A stretch of DNA of 64,000 nucleotides from NCBI GenBank assembly GCA_021521415.1, contig JAIQDT010000232.1, forward strand, positions 620,001-684,000, written 5' to 3'. Shown piece by piece: positions 33,601 to 46,731 of the stretch. The DNA is from Bidens hawaiensis. Taxonomy: Eukaryota > Streptophyta > Magnoliopsida > Asterales > Asteraceae. The stretch's first letter is position 1. Each line of letters begins with the position of its first letter. Below the pieces are notes generated by a model. The model did no database searches. It was not told the DNA's origin and saw only the letters and a list, made by a program, of their open reading frames with translations. The translations under genes were made by a program, and so were the position numbers.

Positions 33601-35223
33601 TACCTCTTTCTCAACTACTTCCTTATCAACCTTCTTTGCCAACACATCCTCAACAACATAATCTTGTTCACCTACGTCAGATTGACCAGCCTTATAATCA
33701 ATCTCATCAATATGCCTTTCATCACTATCATCTTCCTCTTCATCACTCTCACCATAAAGACCGCACAGAGTCTTCAATCCATCATCATCAATATTAATTT
33801 CCATCTCCACATTTACAACCTCCTCATTAATAACAGTAGCACCAGTTGCAACGGGAATATTCTCCCCTATTTTGGGACAGCTGAGGTCTTCTCAACCTCA
33901 GCCTACAAGGCTTGAATTATTTTTAAAGCTTGTGTCAATTGTTCCCTCAAGTCTTCATCTTCTTTCACCAGCTCCTCATTCCTCCATCTCAACTCCACAT
34001 TTTCAACTATTAAATCCAAGTTCCTTTGAGACAGATAATCACCAGGGGAAGTGGATTGGGTTGATGTGTCAGAAGAATGTACAGTTATAGGTGGTTGGGG
34101 TTGGGTTGGTTTAGTGGGTGGGCTAGGGCTTTCAAAAATGTTTTCACTGGTTGATGGTAAGGGGTTAATGTTTTGTGGTGAGGGGAAGTTTTTATGGACA
34201 ACTGTAAATGTTTGTTGGTTGGGTTGGTCTAAAGTTTGGGATTGTGTTGGTGATTGGAATGGTGTGTTTGGAAAGTTAAGTAGGTGAGCTGGAACAATTT
34301 GTGGAATGTGTGGTTCACGAATGGATTGGTTTGGGTCTTGGATTCAGGTTTGGGTTTGTGTAAGTGGTTGGTTTATGGTAAGGGGTGGGCTATTGGTATG
34401 GGTTGGTGGTGAGTGAGTGTTTGTGGGTGGGGATTTAATGAATGGATCATTTTGTGGTGGTGGGGATTGTGTTTGGTGTTGGGGTGGGCTTCTGGGTGTG
34501 GTTGGTGGTGTAGGTAAGGGTAGATCCTCCCCCCTGAGCTTGAGCAACATTAACAACATCAACTTGGTCCTCAAAACCTCCAAGACCTCCATCGTCACCT
34601 CATGCATCTCTATCATCATTGTCATCGGAATCATCTTCCTCCTAACTCTCATCATCACTCCCTCCTTCCTCCTCAGAACTAAGTTCTAGAACATGCATAA
34701 TAGCTACAATGGCATTTGCCACAATGGCATTTTCCAAATCCCTGCTCATCAACGTCCATGAGCCTTTTCTTGGTGCATATCCCTGAATAATATGATGAAT
34801 GAGGATTCTATAAATGTTAGGGAACATGCCCTTTAGGAACTGTCCCTCATGGACATTCCCTTGATAGCCCATAGTTTGCTGAAAACTTCTCAGCAAGTGA
34901 TTAGTTGAGAAGTGTATCAGGTTGTGATCATCATCGAATAGTTGTAGAGACGCCCGTATTAACCTTTCGGTTATGACTACTTCGTGTCTCGCGACCGTAG
35001 CCTCTATACGCCTACCTCCGGCATCATCAAACAGCTGTGCAGAGTGCCATAAATCTAGGTGATGATTTCTGTATATAATGGGGCGGTCAGTCAACGAGAA
35101 CCATAAGTTCAATTGGTGTAGCCATCTGATCATTGGAGCTACCTGTTCGTTGTCAGCTGTTACTTGTAGTAGAGCACACATGTTGTGCTTTTGTTCGAAC
35201 GGATACGTTGGTTTGTCCGCCAT
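30661..35223 (-). pseudogene. Third ORF (env-position) of copia A, decayed
   Basis: Collinear minus-strand frames follow one another from an ATG at 35223 to a stop at 30661, about 1500 codons, broken by several stops and frameshifts. The N-terminal ~200 residues (MADKPTYPFEQKHNMCALLQ onward, through LIHHIIQGYAPRKGSW) resemble the domain found in Asteraceae retroelement proteins, labelled in databases as plant transposon protein or synaptobrevin/longin-like. Then come a Ser/Pro-rich stretch (34344-34600), a coiled-coil-like segment (about 33900-34020), a very acidic Glu/Asp/Val region (33079-33810) and charged Lys/Glu-rich segments (31050-32671). The C-terminus is basic (30661-30918). No convincing signal peptide or transmembrane segment was seen, so calling it an envelope is not justified. 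The function of the intact protein is unknown. Confidence 0.7.
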
Positions 35224-35246
35224 ATCTATGCAAACACAAACAAAAA
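35224..35246 (-). promoter_or_regulatory. Candidate 3' splice site before the third ORF
   Basis: On the minus strand the ATG of the third ORF is preceded by a T-rich tract ending TTTGTGTTTGCATAG, two bases upstream of ATG. This is a good plant acceptor, suggesting that the third ORF was expressed from a spliced subgenomic RNA. Confidence 0.45.
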
Positions 35247-35357
35247 CATATTCAAAGTAAAATTTAGTCATAAAGGTTATAACTTTGATACATTTGTGGT
35301 TATAATTTGAAGAACTAAAGAGAATAAATGTCTTTATGAACATGTGCTTCGACAAAT

Positions 35358-38174
35358 TAATAACCTACACATAAAACAGAGAGTTAGTTAAGATACAAAT
35401 TAATTGCCTGATTTCGCATAATCATTGTCGGAAAACAATAAATTGATGCTTACCGAGTCGGAATGTGAGGGATGGTTAATTAGGGTTGGGAGTTTAAGAT
35501 GAATCATTTGGGTTTTTGGAACGAGAGCAATAATGTAACAGTGGAAATAGAGAGAAGTGAACAATGTGAGAAATTTCTCTAACTCCCCTTTTATACATTT
35601 TTGAAAGTGGGTTTTAAATTATTTTTGTCATTTAATAGTTGTCAAACAGTTAAAATTAGTTGTTAAACAGTTAAAATATCTAAGTAAATATCTTTCCATT
35701 TAAAATCTTGCTCGATAAAGCACATTTTATAAACCTTACTCGGAAGAGTTTGTTCATTAAAGCTTGCTCATTCCAGAAATTTAGATATTATTAAGTAATT
35801 TATAATACCCTAAGTGAATAAAATGAAGGAAGCTTACTCGAAATACAAGATTGCTCGAGAAGTAAATCACAAGATAAGTAATCAAGTATACAGTATCAAA
35901 TAGGCAAACTTGCTAGGAAACAATAACGAATCCCAAAATAATGACCTACACATATATCAAATTGTCAACCTTGTTCGAATATCTAAACATCACAGCCTTA
36001 CCCGAAATTTCATCAACAGTTCACAAATATTCAATCAAGTATACCTTTAAAGAAAAATATGCTCAAAACACTTTAAGAATGTAAAGTGTGCTGGAGAAGG
36101 ACTCTCAACACAAAGTGTACTCGAAAAGCAAAATATTGAAATTACCAAGTATACTAAGAGAACACTTGAAAATATCAAAGTGTGCTAGAAATATAAAGTG
36201 TGCCCGGAAAACAAGGTTTGCCCAAGAACACTTGTATTTCAAAGAATCACATTCATAATCATGAACTATGCTAGATAAAGACATATTTCAATTGAAACAG
36301 CAGAGTTTACTCGAAGTAGACATATAAAGCATATTCAAGCCGATGTCACAAAATTATCAAGTATGTTAGACAAAACTAACCTTTGGAATATTTAAGTTTA
36401 CTTGAAAGCTAATATGTATCAAAGTGTACTTGACAATATATGAATAAGTCATTTAAGTATTGAACATCACAAAGCTTGCTAGAATGAGTTTAAATAGTCA
36501 AACAAAACACCTAAATTTTGCTAGAAAGTTCAAACATACTAAAGCTCACTAGAAAGAACGTATTCAATCACAAACCTTGCTATAATGACCTAAACAACCT
36601 ATTAAAACAATTAAGTTTGCTAAAAAGTTCAGAAATCATCAAAGCTTGCTAATCAACATATTCAAATATCAAGGTTGCTTGAAAGAATTAAACTTCAAAT
36701 AAAACAGTAAAGTGTACTCGCAAGTTTGTAAAACATCAAAGCATGCTGGAATAAGATAAACTTAGATAAAACCATCTAAGTGTGCTCGAAAAGGTTGGAA
36801 ATCATCAAACCTTACTCGAAAGAACATATTCAAACCTTTTTAAGGTAAAATGCAACTCTTTTTGTCTTAAACCAAAAGTCAAACAGTTATATCAATAAAG
36901 ATCATTGTTTAAGAGCAAATGGTGCATAAAGAGATCAAATTTCAATTATTTTTCTTTTCAAATCTTTTAAATTCATTATTTTTTGTGAAAAGATCTCAAC
37001 ATGGGATCATATTGACTAAGTTGCTTCTCAATACTTCATTCTCAGCATCATTATGACAGATTAGACAGGTTAACAGTAGGTCTAGACTTAGCATGAATTT
37101 CATTTCCTTGGTGATATGATTTAGATTCAATTAATTTGCATAAGACTAAAATGGATAACACATATTGTTTTCTGATGCTCCATATCTATTCACAAGGCTT
37201 ATTTGGCTTTCTCCAGATCACCCCGAGTTGACTGCAACCCCCTGATATTTGGTAAAACTTTTTAATGACTGAACTTATGATTTTTTTTGGAACACAAGGG
37301 TGTGAACATAAATATCAACATTGTGTTGTATAATCAGTATGTTTTGTTCACTTGTATTCTTTGTCATTCTCAATATTGTACTTCACTTTGGGGACCAAAT
37401 ACCAGCGGGCTCGTGTATGACTGGATATTCACTTTTCTGCCTATCATTCAGAAAGATGTATATTGGTACATGCATAGACAACAATGTATCTCCACATGAA
37501 GTTTAGCAGTTTCTTTATGTTTATATCACCTTAGATTTTACAAATCATGGGAAATCAACCTTACATGTTAATGACTGCACTAATTGTCTTTTTAGCCTAT
37601 TAAAACCATATGATTGGCTAAATAGTCAATGTACTATCATTTCCCAAAAGGGTTGGATCAATATTCATTTAAAAAACCTTTCTTAAGCTTCTATAAATCT
37701 TGAACTGAATAATCTTATCATGTCTCTACACCATTAAACAACTTTTTCTTTTGTTGTCAAAAATGTTTTAAGCAAAATTTATTTGAAAAATTCTTTTGAG
37801 CATGCAATTTTGACACAAAAACACATTTTGACTCCAACAATAAGTAACATATTCAAATCTCAATTATCAATGACATCATCAAAACAGACATACTTCACAT
37901 AAAGTATAGTCTAACATATCCTAATAACATCATCAAATCAGATTAAACATATTCAAAAGCATTAATTATCAAAATATCAGATAAGCACATAGAACATATA
38001 AGTCATTTCACACATTTATCATGATATCACACACATTAACTGATCATTAACTTAAGCATCCAGGATACCTAAATTACTCAAATAATCAATCTAAGCACAT
38101 ATCAGTCAACATGTAGATTCACCTTCACATAATCCAAACAAACAAACACTCATCAAAGATATTTCTAAAGATTA
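35358..38174 (-). other. Spacer between pol and third ORF of copia A
   Basis: Non-coding. Two parts: 35.7-36.85 kb is built from degenerate AAGCTTGCTAGAA / GTGTGCTCGAAA motifs, like those in the LTR. 36.95-38.17 kb is homologous in reverse complement to 55.25-56.62 kb of element B, for example CTGCAACCCCCTGATATTTG at 37220 against 56400. Short ORFs at 37287-37506 have no domain. Confidence 0.75.
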
Positions 38175-41100
38175 TCAATTAGCACATAGAGCACATATTA
38201 TTAATCTGGCTTCATTTGAGTTGATCATTCCCAATGCTTTCAAAAGAAAGTGGAATCTGGTTTTATCAAGTGGCTTTGTGAATAGGTCAGCCAAATTGTC
38301 ACTTGTATCAACTCTCTTCATCTCAATTAGACCTTTTTCATTACAATCCCAAATGAAGTGATGTATGATTTCAATGTGCTTGGTCTTAGAGTGTTGAACT
38401 GGATTCTTAACAATGAAAAATGCAGCAGTGTTATCAATATAAATAGGAGTGTTCAAGAAATTCAGGCCATAATCCATCATTTGATTCTGAATCCATAAAA
38501 CTTGTGCACAGAAAGTAGATGCAACAATGTACTCAGCTTCAGCAGTTGAGATGGACACTGTAGTTTGTTTCTTGCACTACCAAGACACTAGCCTGTTTCC
38601 CAAAAATTGACATCCACCAGAAGTTGACTTTCTGCTCATATTTCACCCATCATAATCACTGTCATGTAGGCAATGAGATCAAGGGAATGGTTCTTTGGGT
38701 ACCATATCCCCAAATATGGTTTTCCCTTCAAGTATCTAAAGATCCTCTTGACAACAGTCATATGAGAGACCTTTGGGCTTGGCTGTAATCTTCCACACAT
38801 ACATACATCAAACATAATATCCGGTCTAGAGGTAGTAAGGTACATCAAGGTTCCAATTTTAGCTCTATACTCATGTTCATTAACAATCTCCTCCTTTTCA
38901 TCTGCTATCATTTTCTCATGAGTGTCCATTGGAGTTGAAGCAGTTTTGAAATCTTGACATTTGAACTTGTTCAGAATGTCCTGAACATACTTTGACCGGC
39001 ATAAGAAGATACCATCAGCCTTTTGTTGAACTTGCAATCAAAGAAAGATGTTCATTTCTCCCATTGAGCTCATTGAGTACTTGGATTTCATCACTTCTTC
39101 AAATTCCAGACACATTTGTTCATTAGTTGAACCAAAGATAATATCATCCACATAGACTTGTAATAGGAGCAAATCTCCTCCCCTTTTCTTGTAAAAGAGT
39201 GTCTTGTCAATAGCTCCCATTTGGAAACATTATCAAGCAGGTGGTTTGATAGCTCACCATACCATGCTCTAGGAGCTTGATGCAATCCATACAAAGCTTT
39301 GTTTAACTTATACACTCTGTTAGGATAATCAGGGTTCTCAAATCTTGGTGGTTGAACCACATACACTTCCTCTTCTATTTTTCCATTCAGAAAAGCAGAT
39401 TTGACATCTAATTGGAATACTTTGATGTTTTTAAGGCAGCATAAGCTAGAAAGATTCTTATAGCTTCAAGTCTTGCTACTGGTGCAACGGCTTCCTCAAA
39501 GTCAATCCCTTCTTCTTGTAAGCATCCCAATGAAACAAGTGTAGCTTTGTTCTTAATCACAATACCTCTCTCATCCCTCTTATTCCTGAAAACCCATTTT
39601 GTTCCAATGGCATACCTGTTTCTTGGCATGTTTACAAGTTCCCAAACTTGCAAGTCTCTAAATTGAGCCAACTCCTCTTGTATTGCTTCTACCCAAAAAT
39701 TGTCTTTCAATGCTTGAACAATGTTCTTGGGTTCAATTTGGGATAGAAAGCAGGAGTACAAACAAATGTTTGCAGATTCAAATGCACTTCTTGTAACTCT
39801 TTCATTGATATCTCCAATGATGTTCTCAGGTGGATGATTTCTTTCAACATAAGAGGATTGTACTATCACACTGGTTGACAAATTAGAATCAAGATTTGAC
39901 TCATTGAGATTAGGTTCATCAATGATCAAATCAGGTGCTGCATCATGAAATTTAGGTGCCTCTTCATTATTCTGTTGTGAGGTAGATGCACCATTGTTTC
40001 CCATATTCAAGCTTTGAAACAATTCTCCAAATCTTTCTTCCCTTGCAGCTTGTTCTTGAAGATCATTTTGGTTTCTTGGATCTTGCTCATTCAAGACATG
40101 ATCATCTTGAACCTCTTGATTGTCTTGATTACCATGTTCTTGATCTTGTTCTGGATTTTGACCTTGAGCTTGATCTTGAACTTGTTCATTTTCTGCATTT
40201 GAAGGATCTCTTATGAATTTGTATTCACTTCTTTATCCAGCAACCTTGGACCATAATTTTTCCAAATCAATCTTCTTTTGATTACTCTTTTCAATTACAC
40301 TTGTCTTATACAAAGTTTCAGCAAAGTCTTCAGAATAAATCTTGAAAGACTTGATTAACTTCTCAAGATCAAATAGCCATGAAGCACCATCAACTGTATT
40401 GAACTTGTTTTCATTGAATATTACATCTGAAGATTCAATCACACTCAAGTGGTCTTTCACATAGACTTTATAGGCTTTTTAGTGTGTTGAATACCCAACA
40501 AAGAAACAATCCAAGGATTTAGATTGGAACTTGTTAAGATAGTCCTTTGTATTCAAAAGTGAGCATTTGCACCCAAATGGCTTGAGAAACTTTATGTAGG
40601 GCTTCCTTTTAAACAAAATCTCATAAGGAGTCTTGTTTTGACTTTTGTTGAGAAGGACTATGTTTTGAACATAACAAGTAGTGTTGATTGCTTCTGCCCA
40701 AAATGTAGCAGGCAAGAAAGCATCTGCTAGCATGGTTCTTGCAGACTCAATAAGTGTTATGTTTCTTCTTTCTGCAACCCCATTTTTTCAGAAGTTCTAG
40801 GAGTTGTGAGTTGTTGAAGTATTCCTTTTTCATTGCAAAACTCATCCATTACCCCATTATTGAACTCAGTCCCATTGTCATTCTCATTACCTTCACCCTT
40901 GCATGTCATTGATTCTCAACCCTTGTCACACAGTTCTTGATTAATTCAGCAGCTTCATCTTTGGTACTTAGGAAGTAAACCCAAGTGTATCTTGAAAAAT
41001 CATCAATTATCACTAGACAATATATTTTCTTTTCAATACTGGGAACACTCACAGAATCAAAGAGATCCATGTGAAGCATTTCAAGCACTTGTTCAATTGA

Positions 41101-44100
41101 ATTTATGAGTTTTGTCTTGTGGGATTACTTGTGTTGTTTACCCTTTTGGCATGAAATGAAATTGTCATTAATTGAACTCCCTTTTAGGTAAACCAATTAC
41201 ATGTTTACCCTTAACAAGTTTGTTCATGTTCTTTAGATTGACATGACAAAGCTTTCTGTGCCATAATTTGGTTTCATTTTCAGTGGCGTTTGATACAAAA
41301 CAAGTTCCACCCCATGAAATGGCATCCTTCATATTTAGTTCATATAGATTACCATTTCTTGGAGCCATCATCATAATCATATCTGGAGGGATCACAAAGT
41401 CCGGTTTGAGAATAAAGCAATCAGAGTCATCAAACCCAACCTTATAAACTTTATCACACATTTGTGAGATGCTCAAAAGGTTATATTTCAATCCTTCCAT
41501 ATAAAATACAATATCAAATGTAACTTTTCTATTAGTCAAGATTCCTTTGCCCACAATCTTTCCACCATTCTCATCACTTCCAAAAGCAAACGGGCCTTCA
41601 AATTTCTCTTCATAATTAACTAGTGACCTCTTGTCACATGTCATGTGCCTGGAACATCCACTGTCCATATACCATACTTCATTAACTGGTGTGGACTGTC
41701 CCTACACATATAAAAGAAAAGTGATCAATTTGGTAATGAAATGCAAGTTGAATCAACTTGAAATTCATCATTGACATGGACAATTGTTGCATTAAGATTG
41801 GGAATTGGCTTAGGATCTTCATAAACCATTTCACAACCATCAGATTCATCTGATTCATAACCACTGTCAATTGGGCTTTTTCATATGGAATTATTCTTTC
41901 ACACTCTTGAACCACATAATCCCTTTCAATTGATACATCTCTCACATCTGTTTATTTTGACACTTGAACTACACACATTAGCTTCCAAAATAAACCATGG
42001 GGTTTCAAATCTTTGTTTTAGTAGAAACTTCTCATCACAATTAAGTTCTCTTGACTTCTTTCTAGGGAACACACCCTTAGTATTTTTCTTTCCATCTCTT
42101 GGTGATTTTTCAGAATCATCAGACTTTACTAGACTTGGTGTCATTTTTTGGAGCAATCCTGATTGGTTGTGTGTTACTTTTCATCATCACATCAGGTTTG
42201 TTGTGTGCGTTGTTCCTTTTCACTTGATTTACTATATTCCCTTTCAATTTCTCATCAACTGCCACATTCACTTTCTCATTCTTCACAACCTTTGAGTTAT
42301 CACTTTTTACTTCCATTTCCTCACACTTATTCCCTTTTCCCAAATATTCATCATACTTCTTCTTGTATAGACTAAAGTCTTGTCCAAACTTGGTTTCATT
42401 GGGAACATGAATTGGTTTGAAAGTAAACCTTTCATGGAAGGAATCAGTGTGGTGACAATACTCATCACACTTCTTGCACCATACCTTTCCCTTGACACTT
42501 TCATGTGTATTTCCTTTCTTGAATCTTTCACTTGGTCTAGGTGGTTCAATGCGAAGTGTTTTCTGAGTCTTGAGACCATCAAAATTAATGGAGAATGGCA
42601 TAAATTCTTCAATCTTAATGTCTTTCCTCTCCAATTTACCTTTCACAAATTTTATCTTTTGCAATCTCATTGGTTCATCATCTAAATTCCCTTTGTACCT
42701 TGACTGTCTTCTTTCATATTCTTCCATAGTTTCAACTTCTCCAATGTCAAATAATTCTTGACTTGAGAAAACAGGATACACTGGAATGAATTGATCACTT
42801 TCAAAGTTTTCTTTAGGCTTCTTTTTGTCGTTGATCTTGATCTTCCTCAAAGTTTCTTTCCTTGGTGGCTTTACTGCATTATAGGTCACCTTTGCCATCT
42901 TTGAACCTTCACATATGTCAAATGACAGATGTTCCATTCTCATTTGTTCATTATGTTTCTTCATCTTTGGTGTGAGAGGTGGTAACAATGGAAGTTTGTC
43001 AATGGAACTTGCTTTTCCATTTCTTATGCTCTTGAGATCATCATAACTTGGGTATTCATCACTAGGATCACTCAGATCATCAATATTTAGACATTCTTCA
43101 TCAAAATCATCTCCTGACACTTGAATTCCTACAGACCTTTCATCTTTTATTTTTTCTTTCACAGCAAAATCTCCATTTTCATTCATTTCAACCATTTTGT
43201 AATTGTCAAGAAATTCCTCTTTATCATGAAAAACATCTTTGAACTGGTTAAGGTATGCTTCTCTCTTTTCCTTGTCAACTTTCAAAGAAAAGTCGTTGTT
43301 AAAAGGTGGAGGAACAACCTTATACTTGTCTTCTTCTTTGATCTTGTCAAAATGCCACAAATATTTCCAGTTGACACTAGATTCTTCAAAAATTCATATT
43401 CAACTTGGAGTGTTGTAAACTTCACTTTTCGTTAACCACCATTTTCTTCAAACCTTCAATTTCAGTTACATATCTTGATTGAATTCTGTAACTATCCATG
43501 CAGTCTTGCTCAATACTTTGGATTCTTTCTTCATAAGTAACCGCACTTGCTTCATAAACATTTAACATACTTTGCTTTCCGAAACATTCACTTTCAAGCT
43601 TTCCTATCTTCAAATTTAATGAATCAATTTTTTCAAGTAATTCAAGTGTGGAGGTTGAATGTACCTGAGTTGAAGAAGATCCAACTTCACTTTCCACTTG
43701 AGCCATCAATGCAACATTTGCTTTGCTTATGTCATCAGCACGATCACTCCAATCAAATCCACCTTCTTGTTGAGCAGCAAGTGCCACATTTCCTTGGTTT
43801 CTGGGCTGGTTTTGATTGTTTATGTTGGTATTGTTGGGAGCATGTGGAGAGTTTTGGTTGTTGTTTCTCTGGTAGTTCTGATTTTATGGTACAACTTGCT
43901 GATTGTTCTGTTGTGGTTGCTGGTAATTGTTGTTAAGGTTGGGGTTGTTGTTATTCTAGTTTCTTTATTGTCCTTGCTGGTACTGGTACTGATTTCTTGG
44001 TTGTTGATTCTGATATTGATTGCCTTGGAAGTTTCTTGGCTGATTGCATTCCCTTGCAAAATGTTCTAGTTGTTGAAAGTTATAGCATATTGCTTTTGAC

Positions 44101-45226
44101 TTATCAAAACCTGTTCTTTCATTAGGACAAGACACAAGGACCATCCAGTCCTATTGAACAACCTTTAGCTTCTAAGAGCCAGCATTGAAGCATGCCACTT
44201 AAGATCCATGTCTTCTAGATCATTAGCATCAATCTGTTCTAGATCATCTTGAACAACACAGGTGTGGATCATGTTCTTGGCTACAAAAGCATTATAGGAA
44301 TCTGTGAACATAGAAAACAGGGCTTGGTATTCACTTCCTTGACCACCACTACAACCAACATAAGATGCATGTCCACTAGCCATAGAGGCAGAATCATTAT
44401 CATCAATAAGTTGGACATTGAACCTTGACTGTCCATTCTGATTACTAGAACTTCCAGCTACAAATCCTCTTGGTGTTTCACCACCATGCTCACTTGGTTC
44501 TTCAATGATTGGGATTTGCTGTTGGTTCTTGGTAGACAAGTTGCCCATTGGAGCAATAAGTGCATTTGTCATTTGAAAACAGGGCTTACCTTCCCTAATC
44601 ATCTTATCCTCTATCATCTCAATTTCTGTTGCTTGAAGAAAATAGACCACATCATCAAGCTTTAGTTGTTCATAATTTGGTTTCTGCCTGATAAACTTAC
44701 TTGCAGTGTACCATTATTTTGACATAGATGACAACAACTTTGTGTTCAAGTCAGACGCAGTGACTACATAGTCTGATGTCCTGATTTCATTGACTATTGC
44801 CAAATATCTCTCCAAAACTGACTTCAGCCTCTCACCATCTTTGTATTTGAATCTATCAAGCTACTTCTTAAGCCTCTCCTTCTTGATTTTCTTCAATTCT
44901 GAGTTGCCTTCAAACATTTCCAGAATTGCATTATACATGGCTTTAGCAGTGGCATGGTGAGCCACCTTAGTCAGAATTTCCCAAGATAGTAACAATTTCA
45001 GCATAGGAAGAGCTCTATCATCCACTTTTCTCATTCTTAGTTCAACAACCTGGTTGACATTTGCTTCATCAAGTACATATAGCCCCCTTTTGATAGAGTT
45101 CTGCATATCTACATCATTGTAGCATACTGCAGCTTCAAAGAGAACTTTCCATTTTATGAAGTTTTCCAGTCCATATAACCTTGGAATTTTTTTAGTTGAG
45201 ACTTCTTGGTTGTCGTGTCAAGACAT
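38175..45226 (-). pseudogene. Copia A gag-pol polyprotein, decayed
   Basis: Minus-strand frames, in order. Gag starts at ATG 45226 but has a stop at codon 3. It includes LYGLENFIKWKVLFEAAVCY then a UBN2-like gag core to 44160. The zinc knuckle near 44060-44090 reads CYNFQQLEHFAREC, with the second Cys replaced by Phe. A long Lys/Glu-rich extension (43787-41950) contains a second Cys/His cluster (WCKKCDEYCHHTDSFHE). Protease active site MDSGCSRHMTC at 41668. Integrase HHCC region (WHRKLCHVN, about 41270) and core from 41088 with HMDLFDSV in place of the usual DLFGP. RT 40094-38636 with YVDDIIFGS (about 39150). RNase H and C-terminus 38558-38175 with STAEAEYIVAS and DNLADLFTKPL. Multiple stops and frameshifts separate these blocks. 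Confidence 0.9.
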
Positions 45227-45549
45227 TTTTTTGTGATTTTAAATGTATTTTAAAAAACAGAGAAAAAACAGTTGACAAAGTTAAACGAATTTAAAATTTT
45301 TCTTCAAAAACTAATCAGATTTGTAGATAAAATCTTCAGATTTGATGAATCTGGTCAGATTGGAGCAATATCTAGAGTAAAAATGAAAAATTTAATTCAA
45401 ATGAGAGAAAGAAAACACTCAAATATTGTAGATCTGGAAGGAAATGGAGAACAGGGCAGCTGACGTCATATTTCAATGGAACAGTATTCTGCTTACGTCA
45501 TCTTCTTCTTTAGATCTGGAACATTTCTTGACCATAATAGCAGCGACAA

Positions 45550-45560
45550 CTCTGATACCA
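45550..45560 (-). promoter_or_regulatory. Primer-binding site of copia A
   Basis: Minus strand TGGTATCAGAG, two bases inside the 5' LTR, complementary to the 3' end of initiator Met tRNA. Confidence 0.9.
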
Positions 45561-45562
45561 CT

Positions 45563-46641
45563 TGCCGGTCCCTCTCAATAGGATATATCACTCACAATAA
45601 ATGTCACAACCCACACTATAAAGTGTTGACAAGAAGGTTAACGACTTACTATATAGGGTAAGAACAATAGTATGCTAATGGCGGAATCACTAACACATTA
45701 GATGTTGCACAATAAATGCTAAGGTAACAAACACAGACATTAACTCAAAAGATTTAAATTTATAGAAAGATTCATACAAATGCAAATCGATTAGGGTTTC
45801 TGTAAGGAATGTTTGTCCGTACAAATTAACGAACAACCGTCACACTCAATGTCAGGAATATTATTAGGATATTTCAGGGTGGGTGTTCGTAGGAGGCGTG
45901 CCCTAGATTATTATATTTATAGGCCTGCCTCCTGATAGCTTTCATTCCTTTTTAGAAACCCTATTGATTGGTCCATAATAAGAAAATCATATTACAAAAG
46001 ATTCTAAGTGTAAAACAGGTCTTCGAGTAAGTTTTGCAACTTTTGTCTTCTTCGAGCAGACCTGGTAACCAAAGTGTGTTGGGGAACAGTCTCCGGGTAG
46101 ACTTTACTTAGAATATTCAGACTTCAATCCTCTTGATCATAACAAACTTGTTATTCAGAATCCTTTCAACTCTTTGTCAATAAATAACTTATTGAACAAA
46201 CTTCAAGTGTGCTAGTCACACTGTAGACTGTGCTTGGAGCACTGTAGCTTGCTCGGAGTTGAACCTTTCTAGAGAAAGTCCTTGGAATATTTCTTGATCA
46301 ACTTTCTTCAGGCATGCTGGGACCACTGTTTATTAATCATAAACCTTGCTAGGGGATCCAAATAACTTGGTGTCAGCTTGGTTTTGCCAAGGGTTTGCTA
46401 GGAAACAAACCTTGCTTGGCAAGAAGAACAACCTTGCTAGAGAAAGTAAACCTTGCTCGGATTGGCACTAAAGAGGATTTCAAGAAAATTACCTGCCTGA
46501 ATAGCAAAATACCTTGCTAGGATAGGTAAAATCATGCTCGGATGCCCAAGTGTGCTCGGTACCATACTTAGCCATATTTAGAGAGGTTGAGAAGATTCCA
46601 ATCTCTCTTAGGTCCTTTCTCATCACATCTTCGACCCAACA
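45563..46641 (-). repeat. Copia A 5' LTR
   Basis: About 1.08 kb, collinear with the 3' LTR. The inner terminus has mutated (TGCCGGTCCC versus TGTCGGTCCC). Visible indels and substitutions between the two LTRs show that the insertion is not recent. Confidence 0.93.
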
Positions 46642-46731
46642 TCATTTAAAAAGAAAACTCAATATATATTAGGTCCTTTCTCATCACATCTTTGACCCAA
46701 CATCATTTAAAAAGAAAACTCAATATATATT
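46610..46731. repeat. 61-bp tandem duplication across the copia A terminus
   Basis: Unit 46610-46670 is repeated at 46671-46731 with one substitution (TTCGACC to TTTGACC). Each unit contains the outer 32 bp of the LTR, the TSD TCATT and 24 bp of flank. Must post-date insertion of A. Confidence 0.95.

Larger units (their letters stand above)
29351..46641 (-). mobile_element. Copia element A: complete SIRE/Maximus-like Ty1/copia retrotransposon (~17.3 kb)
   Basis: Two LTRs (29351-30483 and 45563-46641), perfect TSD TCATT (29346-29350 and 46642-46646), iMet PBS, purine tract, gag-pol, a long spacer and a large third ORF. Domain order protease-integrase-RT-RNase H is that of Ty1/copia. Long size, a post-pol ORF and long inter-ORF spacers fit the SIRE/Maximus lineage; 17 kb is long even for that lineage. 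All reading frames are broken, so it cannot move without help. It inserted into Helitron 4 or its neighbourhood. Confidence 0.93.

Noticed and set aside
41885..42295. Plus-strand ORFs across the copia A gag-pol and third-ORF region (for example 33170-33580, 41885-42295, 43698-44069)
   Set aside because: Antisense shadows of the minus-strand retroelement frames; hydrophobic or Ser-rich composition arises from complementing Lys/Glu-rich codons.
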